Origin: Planctomycetaceae bacterium
GTDB lineage: Bacteria > Planctomycetota > Planctomycetia > Planctomycetales > Planctomycetaceae
NCBI GenBank assembly: GCA_003445035.1
Contig: DLVV01000070.1
Location: 1-11,056, forward strand
Direction of reading: 5' to 3'
Length of the DNA stretch: 11,056 bases
Shown here: positions 6,360-11,056 of the stretch, in pieces
How the letters are laid out: every line of letters begins with the position of its first letter
Position numbering within the stretch: position 1 is the stretch's first letter
Notes under the pieces: generated by a model
Databases searched by the model: none
Told to the model about the DNA's origin: nothing
The model's input: the letters and a program-made list of their open reading frames with translations, nothing else
Translations under genes and position numbers: made by a program

Positions 6360-9101
6360 ATGGCTGATGCGCCCAAATACGTCTACTTTTTCGGTGGTGG
6401 CGAGGCCGACGGATCGGCGGAAATGAAGAACTCTCTCGGCGGCAAGGGTGCCAACCTCGCCGAAATGACCCGAATTGGCGTACAAGTCCCGGCCGGCTTC
6501 ACCATTCCAACCGAGATCTGCAACCACTACAGCGACAACGACGGAACCTATCCCGAGGGGCTTCGCGAGCAGGTCGACGAGGCGTTGAAGCAGGTCGAGA
6601 AAGTGATGGGAGCGGAGTTGGGTTCGAAGGACAACCCGCTGCTGGTCTCCTGCCGTTCCGGCGGCCGCGAATCGATGCCGGGCATGATGGACACGGTGCT
6701 CAACATCGGCCTCAACGAGCAGACGGTCCAGGCCCTCGCCGAACATTCCGGCAATGAGACGTTCGCCTGGGACAGTTACCGCCGCTTCATCCAGATGTTC
6801 GGTGACGTGGTCCTCGAAGTTCGGGCCCGCGAGGGCGAGCACCACGACCCATTTGAGGTGTTGCTGGAAGCCAAGAAGAAATCCGCGGGCGCCCAGTACG
6901 ATTCGGACCTCACCGCCGAACAACTCAAGGAACTCGTTGACGAGTTCAAGGCCGAGGTCAAGTCTCGGACCGGCCAGGACTTCCCCGACGAACCGATCGA
7001 CCAGATCTGGGCCGCCATCGGAGCCGTCTTCGGCAGTTGGAACAACGATCGTGCGATGGTTTACCGTCGCGATTACGGTATTCCCCACAGCTGGGGCACC
7101 GCCTGCAACGTCCAGGCCATGGTCTTCGGCAACCTCGGTGAGGCCTGTGCCACCGGCGTCGGCCTGACCCGGGACTGTTCGATGGGTGCACCCGGCTTCA
7201 ATGGGGACTACCTGATGAACGCCCAGGGCGAAGACGTGGTGGCCGGTATCCGTACGCCAAAACGAATCGAAACGTCGCTGAAGGACGAGATGCCCGAGGT
7301 TTACGAACAGCTCGAGACGATCGGCAAGACACTCGAAAACCACTACAGGGACGTTCAAGACATCGAGTTCACCGTGCAGAAGGGCCGGGTCTGGCTGCTG
7401 CAGACCCGCAACGCCAAGCGGACCGGTTTCGCGGCGGTGCGGATCGCCGTCGACCTGGTCAACGAGGGGCTGATCACGCCCACGCAAGCTCTCGAGAAAC
7501 GACGCATCCCCGCCGACGATCTCAACCAACTCCTCCAGCCCATCTTTGATCCAGCCGGAAAAGTCGAGGCCCAGGAGGCGGGACGGCTGCTGACCAAGGG
7601 AATCAACGCCGGCCCCGGTGCCGCGTCGGGACACATCTGCCTGACCGCCGAAGAAGCCGAGCGGCTCTACAACGAAAACCCCGACGAACCGTTGATCCTC
7701 GTTCGCCGGGAAACCAGCCCCGAGGATCTCCGCGGGATGCGGGTGGCCCAGGGCATTCTCACCGCTTTTGGTGGAGCCAGTTCTCACGCCGCGCTGGTCA
7801 GCCGGCAGATGGGCAAGACCTGCATCGTCGGTTGCAACGAAATGAACGTTGACTACGAAGCCGGCACCATCTCCGTCGGCGACACAGTGCTCAACACCGG
7901 CGACTGGATCAGCATCGACGGATTCACCGGCGAGGTGTTCACCGGGCAGGTGACAACCAAGTCGAGCGAAGTCGTCGACGTGCTGATCCACAAGGCCCAG
8001 GCCCCCGAGGACTCCGAAGCTTTCCAGCGTTTCGCTCAACTGATGGACTGGGTTGACGAGCACCGGACACTCGGTGTCCGCACCAACGCCGATCAACCCG
8101 ATCAGGCGATCGAGGCGGTCGCGTTTGGAGCCGAAGGCATCGGGCTCTGTCGCACCGAACACATGTTCTTCAGCCATCTCGCCGAGATTCGCGAGATGAT
8201 CCTGGCCCGCGATCCGGTGATCCGCCAGGACGCGGTCAATCAACTGCTGCCGTTCCAGCGAGAGGATTTCGCGGGACTGTTCCGGGCCATGGACGGTCGA
8301 CCGGTCACCATCCGGCTGCTCGACCCTCCGCTGCATGAGTTCCTCTCGGAACGCCATCTCGAAGAACAACCCGGCCTGGCCGAGAAGCTCGCCGCGCAGC
8401 TGGACATTTCGGTCGAAGAGGTTCGGTCGCGGACCGCCGAACTTCATGAAGAGAACCCCATGCTGGGACACCGTGGTTGCCGGCTGGGAATCGTCTTTCC
8501 CGAAATCACCGCGATGCAGGCCCGCGCCATCATGGAAGCGGCGGTCAAGGTGCAGGCCGAAGGGATCACGGTGCACCCGGAGGTGATGGTGCCGCTGGTG
8601 GCGTATCAGACCGAGATCGACAACCAGGCGGCGATCGTTCGTGAAGCCGCCGACGCCGTCTTCACCGAAACCGGTACGACGATCTCCTACCAGATCGGAA
8701 CCATGATCGAGGTGCCCCGAGCCGCGCTACGGAGCGACGAGATCGCCGAAACGGCCGAATTCTTCAGCTTCGGAACGAACGATCTGACACAGACCTGCCT
8801 GGGAATGAGCCGTGACGACTACGGAGGTTTCATCGGGCATTATCGCGAGAACGACATCGTGCCGCACGATCCGTTCCAGTCGATCGACCAGGGGGGAGTG
8901 GGACGGTTGATCGAGCTGGGAGTGGCCGGAGGACGATCGACCCGCAGCGAACTGAAGATCGGCATCTGCGGCGAACACGGTGGCGATCCGGCCAGCGTGA
9001 TGTTCTGTCACCGAGCGGGGCTGAACTACGTCAGCTGTTCACCCTATCGGGTGCCCATCGCCCGGTTGGCCGCCGCCCAGGAAGCCCTGGCCTCGGCCTG
9101 A
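6360..9101 (+). CDS. ppdK: Pyruvate, phosphate dikinase
   Basis: This enzyme interconverts pyruvate, ATP and phosphate with PEP, AMP and pyrophosphate, so it can serve glycolysis or gluconeogenesis. At 913 residues it is somewhat longer than the 874-residue Clostridium symbiosum enzyme. The N-terminal ATP-grasp domain opens with LGGKGANLAEM (from about residue 26) and has SCRSGGRESMPGMMDT. The swivelling phosphohistidine domain holds His476 in GGASSHAALVSRQMGK. The C-terminal PEP/pyruvate barrel has GLCRTEHMFF (Arg598), RLLDPPLHEF, ENPMLGHRGCRLG, FSFGTNDLTQTCLG and GICGEHGGDP with Cys870, which matches catalytic Cys831 counted from the C-terminus. The usual Thr-Ser-His at the phosphohistidine site is Ser-Ser-His here. 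The ATG at 6360 agrees with the family N-terminus; no strong ribosome binding site is seen. It stands alone, divergent from the FHA gene and convergent with the DapA-like gene. Confidence 0.98.
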   Translation: MADAPKYVYFFGGGEADGSAEMKNSLGGKGANLAEMTRIGVQVPAGFTIPTEICNHYSDNDGTYPEGLREQVDEALKQVEKVMGAELGSKDNPLLVSCRSGGRESMPGMMDTVLNIGLNEQTVQALAEHSGNETFAWDSYRRFIQMFGDVVLEVRAREGEHHDPFEVLLEAKKKSAGAQYDSDLTAEQLKELVDEFKAEVKSRTGQDFPDEPIDQIWAAIGAVFGSWNNDRAMVYRRDYGIPHSWGTACNVQAMVFGNLGEACATGVGLTRDCSMGAPGFNGDYLMNAQGEDVVAGIRTPKRIETSLKDEMPEVYEQLETIGKTLENHYRDVQDIEFTVQKGRVWLLQTRNAKRTGFAAVRIAVDLVNEGLITPTQALEKRRIPADDLNQLLQPIFDPAGKVEAQEAGRLLTKGINAGPGAASGHICLTAEEAERLYNENPDEPLILVRRETSPEDLRGMRVAQGILTAFGGASSHAALVSRQMGKTCIVGCNEMNVDYEAGTISVGDTVLNTGDWISIDGFTGEVFTGQVTTKSSEVVDVLIHKAQAPEDSEAFQRFAQLMDWVDEHRTLGVRTNADQPDQAIEAVAFGAEGIGLCRTEHMFFSHLAEIREMILARDPVIRQDAVNQLLPFQREDFAGLFRAMDGRPVTIRLLDPPLHEFLSERHLEEQPGLAEKLAAQLDISVEEVRSRTAELHEENPMLGHRGCRLGIVFPEITAMQARAIMEAAVKVQAEGITVHPEVMVPLVAYQTEIDNQAAIVREAADAVFTETGTTISYQIGTMIEVPRAALRSDEIAETAEFFSFGTNDLTQTCLGMSRDDYGGFIGHYRENDIVPHDPFQSIDQGGVGRLIELGVAGGRSTRSELKIGICGEHGGDPASVMFCHRAGLNYVSCSPYRVPIARLAAAQEALASA

Positions 9102-9143
9102 CCCGAAAAGTTCGCCTTCCCGTCCGGCCACGGCGATCCCCGA

Positions 9144-10088
9144 TCACGAGCCGGTCAGCCCGACGCTGACCAGTTCGGACCTCATGCCGGCCTCGATCTC
9201 CAGGATCGGCCCCATCAGGTCATCGATCTCGGCACACTCCGCGTCGGTCAACTGTCGCTGGGGCGCCCGCGGAGGACCGAATTCCGCTCCGACCAACTTC
9301 ATCGCGTACTTGAGCATCGAGACGTTGTAACTGTCGCCTGCCCGGGCCCGATAGTCTTCGATCGGGAGCAGCACCTGCTGCAACCTCAGACCCTCATCGT
9401 ATTCCCCGGCGGCCATGGCCGCGTGCATTGCCAGGGTGACGTGAGGTGCCAGATTGCCGGCTCCGGTCGTGTAGCCGGATGCTCCGACCAGCATGTAGAA
9501 CGGGGCGAACCGCTCGGCCGAGCCACACAACCATTCGATCCGACCGCCATCGGCCAAAACCGTCGTACGGAACCCGTGCATCTCGTTGACCGCGTACTTG
9601 ATCCCGACCACGCGTGGGTCATCGGCGAGATCCAGCAGCAACTCGTCAGTCGGAATCGGCCCCTTGCGGTAAACCAGGGTCGGAGCTTCCACCGCATCGA
9701 TCACTTCCAGGTAATAGTCCCGCGCCCCGGCATCGCTCATGTAGGGGTGCACGAACGGCATGAACATGATCCCGTCGGCTCCCGCCTCGATCGACCTGCG
9801 GCCGATCTCTTTCGCGTGCCCCACCTGCAATCCGACCGGGGCGAAGATCTGGGCATCCGGCCCCGATGCCTCCCGGGTGATCCGCACCAGTTCGACCACC
9901 TCGTCGGCCGACAGGCTCTGGAATTCACTCGTCCCGGCCGCCGGCAGGTAGACCCGCATCCCGGCCCCGTACATCGACTCGATATGAGTCGATTGCACGT
10001 CGACATCGATCCGGCCCTCCGCATCGAAGGCTGTCAACGGGACCAGGTGGACTGTTCGCAACAGGCTGCTGTCGTATCCAGCGGTCAT
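9144..10088 (-). CDS. DapA-family (dihydrodipicolinate synthase/N-acetylneuraminate lyase) aldolase or dehydratase
   Basis: A 314-residue class I aldolase-superfamily TIM barrel that works through a lysine Schiff base with a 2-keto acid. The likely Schiff-base Lys164 is in VVGIKYAVNE and the conserved Tyr140 in TLVYRKG. The phosphate/carboxylate loop reads AAGTSEFQSLS (50-60), closer to the GTGEFFSL of 5-dehydro-4-deoxyglucarate dehydratases than to the GTTGE of true dihydrodipicolinate synthases. I therefore do not call it dapA; sugar-acid dehydratase or another keto-acid lyase is more likely, and the substrate is unknown. Other family marks are VPLTAFDAEGRID near the N-terminus and GASGYTTGAGNLAP (202-215). 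The start ATG is the only sensible one, with no clear ribosome binding site. A promoter-like pair with an overlapping palindrome lies 65-100 bases upstream. The gene ends 42 bases from the convergent ppdK stop and is divergent from the CitG-like gene. Confidence 0.87.
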   Translation of the reverse strand: MTAGYDSSLLRTVHLVPLTAFDAEGRIDVDVQSTHIESMYGAGMRVYLPAAGTSEFQSLSADEVVELVRITREASGPDAQIFAPVGLQVGHAKEIGRRSIEAGADGIMFMPFVHPYMSDAGARDYYLEVIDAVEAPTLVYRKGPIPTDELLLDLADDPRVVGIKYAVNEMHGFRTTVLADGGRIEWLCGSAERFAPFYMLVGASGYTTGAGNLAPHVTLAMHAAMAAGEYDEGLRLQQVLLPIEDYRARAGDSYNVSMLKYAMKLVGAEFGPPRAPQRQLTDAECAEIDDLMGPILEIEAGMRSELVSVGLTGS

Positions 10089-10151
10089 GGTTTGATCCGT
10101 TCTTGGTTGTCGGCTAACCGGTCCACGAAAAGGGGCCTTCGGACGATCCCT

Positions 10152-10164
10152 TGCGTTTTACGCA
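10152..10164. promoter_or_regulatory. Palindrome over the -10 of the DapA-like gene (possible operator)
   Basis: TGCGT-TTT-ACGCA is a perfect inverted repeat with 5-base arms and a 3-base centre. It covers the candidate -10 hexamer of the DapA-like gene (10155-10160), a usual place for a repressor site. A 5-base arm can arise by chance, so the regulatory role is inferred. Confidence 0.35.
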
Positions 10165-10184
10165 CCTGTCACCCGGACGGTCAA
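10155..10184 (-). promoter_or_regulatory. Candidate promoter for the DapA-like gene
   Basis: On the minus strand TTGACC (10179-10184, five of six consensus bases) is followed after 18 bases by TAAAAC (10155-10160, four of six). The same -10 hexamer and spacing occur in the lpxD promoter candidate. Transcription would begin near 10148 and give a leader of about 60 bases. Confidence 0.4.
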
Positions 10185-10211
10185 GCGACCCGCCCGGGGT
10201 TGGCCGTGGGA

Positions 10212-10224
10212 ACCGTCTGACGGT
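10212..10224. promoter_or_regulatory. 13-bp palindrome over the -35 of the CitG-like gene (possible operator)
   Basis: ACCGTC-T-GACGGT is a perfect inverted repeat with 6-base arms around one base. It covers the candidate -35 of the CitG-like gene (10217-10222). The right half plus one base, GACGGTC (10219-10225), recurs at 10176-10182, where it overlaps the -35 of the divergent DapA-like promoter. The two copies are 43 bases apart, about four helical turns. Confidence 0.4.
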
Positions 10225-10246
10225 CGGTGGCAAGTCGCGATACAAT
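10217..10246 (+). promoter_or_regulatory. Candidate promoter for the CitG-like gene, nearly leaderless
   Basis: CTGACG (10217-10222, four of six) and TACAAT (10241-10246, five of six) are 18 bases apart. The -10 ends only 9 bases before the ATG at 10256, so the transcript would start within a few bases of the start codon. There is no Shine-Dalgarno sequence, which agrees with leaderless translation. Confidence 0.45.
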
Positions 10247-10255
10247 GCTGTCACG

Positions 10256-11056
10256 ATGTTCGCCCTGGCCGACAAGATCCGCACAGCCTGTCTGCTCGAA
10301 GCGACAGCCGCCAAGCCCGGCAACGTGCATCCCGAAGCCGCGTTTGTCGACATGACCTACCACGACCTGGTCCGCTCGGCCGAAGCCGTTGCCGGGATCC
10401 TTGCCACCGCACCACAACGAGGTGTCGGCCCCGTTGTTCTCGAGGCTGTCGAGGCCACCGCCGAAGTCACTCGCGTCAACACCAACCTGGGAATCATCCT
10501 GCTACTGGCCCCACTGGCCGCTGTGCCCGCTGACGTCCCGCTGGACCGCGGCATCGACGACGTGATCGACGGACTGGACGGGCAGGACGCCAGTTGTGTC
10601 TTCGCAGCCATCCGGCAGGCGAATCCCGGCGGCCTGGGCAAAGTGCCTGAACACGATGTCACACGGCCACCAACTGTCGGTTTGCTCGAGGCCATGCAGG
10701 CCGCCGCTGACCACGACAGCGTCGCCGCGTGTTACGCCGATCGGTTCGCTCGCGTGCTCTCCTGGAGTCGCTCGAAGCCGCTCGAGCCTGCCACTTTCTC
10801 CTCCGGCTGGCAACAACAGGTCGTCGGCCTGGCGCTCTCGATCCACGCCATTCAGCCCGACACCCTGATCGCTCGCAAGTGCGGGATCAACACCGCCATC
10901 GAAGCCTCACGACGGGCACGGGTTGTGCTCCAGGGCGGCTGGCCGGACCAAGCACAGTCTCACGTCGCATTCCAGGACTTCGACACATGGCTGCGAGCCG
11001 ACGGGCACCGACGCAATCCCCATACGACCGCCGACCTGGTCACCGCGACGTTGTTC
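10256..11056 (+). CDS. CitG-like (triphosphoribosyl-dephospho-CoA synthase family) protein, 5' part
   Basis: An ATG at 10256 opens a frame that stays open for 267 codons to the window end, so the C-terminus is missing, probably by a few tens of residues. The product has CitG/MdcB family motifs in order: ACLLEATAAKPGNVHP (11-26), NTNLGIILLLAPL (75-87), a PGGLG near 124-128, a conserved LIARKCG and a final RRNPHTTADLV (about 253-263). CitG makes the prosthetic-group precursor of citrate lyase from dephospho-CoA and ATP. No citrate or malonate decarboxylase genes are nearby, and the protein may belong to a CitG-like branch with another substrate. Related genes are, from my recollection, found with tetrahydromethanopterin C1 genes in planctomycetes and methylotrophs. 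The family is secure but the reaction is not. The start begins just before the conserved helix; an ATG at 10245 is in another frame. Confidence 0.83.
   Translation, partial: MFALADKIRTACLLEATAAKPGNVHPEAAFVDMTYHDLVRSAEAVAGILATAPQRGVGPVVLEAVEATAEVTRVNTNLGIILLLAPLAAVPADVPLDRGIDDVIDGLDGQDASCVFAAIRQANPGGLGKVPEHDVTRPPTVGLLEAMQAAADHDSVAACYADRFARVLSWSRSKPLEPATFSSGWQQQVVGLALSIHAIQPDTLIARKCGINTAIEASRRARVVLQGGWPDQAQSHVAFQDFDTWLRADGHRRNPHTTADLVTATLF

Noticed and set aside
6312..8576. A 754-codon open frame antisense to ppdK
   Set aside because: It is opposite a clearly conserved enzyme; in GC-rich genes with strong third-position bias the antisense frame often stays open. The product is rich in Gly/Asp/Val/His and shows no domain I recognise.
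10118..10139. AAGGGGCCTT-centred inverted repeat upstream of the DapA-like gene
   Set aside because: The arms are only about 4 bases with little extension and no promoter overlap; expected by chance in GC-rich DNA.

Overview
The window is about 11 kb of GC-rich chromosomal DNA. Coding density is high, genes are short single or two-gene units on both strands, and most starts lack a strong Shine-Dalgarno sequence. Gene content points to a Gram-negative bacterium, most likely a planctomycete. The evidence is a DUF4953-type secreted metzincin, lipid A genes that use LpxI instead of LpxH, a small stand-alone FHA protein, pyruvate phosphate dikinase, and a CitG-like protein with no citrate lyase genes beside it. 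The phylum is inferred from these families; no marker gene is present to prove it.

Layout, left to right. (1) 1-1454 (+) is the C-terminal part of a zinc metalloprotease of the metzincin type. It enters the window through a Lys/Asp-rich tandem repeat just before its active-site helix. (2) 1488-3017 (+) is a multi-spanning membrane protein that resembles GT-C glycosyltransferases. (3) 3029-3403 (-) is a complete monofunctional AroH-type chorismate mutase, convergent with gene 2. (4) 3658-5714 (+) is a two-gene lipid A operon, lpxD-lpxI, joined by an ATGA overlap and divergent from aroH. (5) 5768-6187 (-) is a small FHA-domain protein. (6) 6360-9101 (+) is ppdK, divergent from the FHA gene. (7) 9144-10088 (-) is a DapA-family class I aldolase/dehydratase, convergent with ppdK. 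(8) 10256-11056 (+) is a CitG-like protein, cut by the window end and divergent from gene 7.

How the genes work together. LpxD adds the N-linked acyl chain and LpxI cleaves the resulting UDP-diacylglucosamine, so region 4 supplies two steps of lipid A synthesis. The other genes are mostly independent housekeeping functions: aromatic amino acid branch point, pyruvate/PEP interconversion and keto-acid metabolism. No tRNA, rRNA, CRISPR array, insertion sequence, attachment site or phage gene was seen, and no intergenic gap exceeds about 260 bases. None of the gene ends shows a convincing terminator hairpin with a T-run.

I do not see a new multi-gene defence or mobile system here. The parts most worth a second look are the 167-bp divergent control region between the DapA-like and CitG-like genes, which has promoter-overlapping palindromes and a shared heptamer; the CitG-like gene without citrate lyase; and the charged repeat inserted next to the metalloprotease active site.
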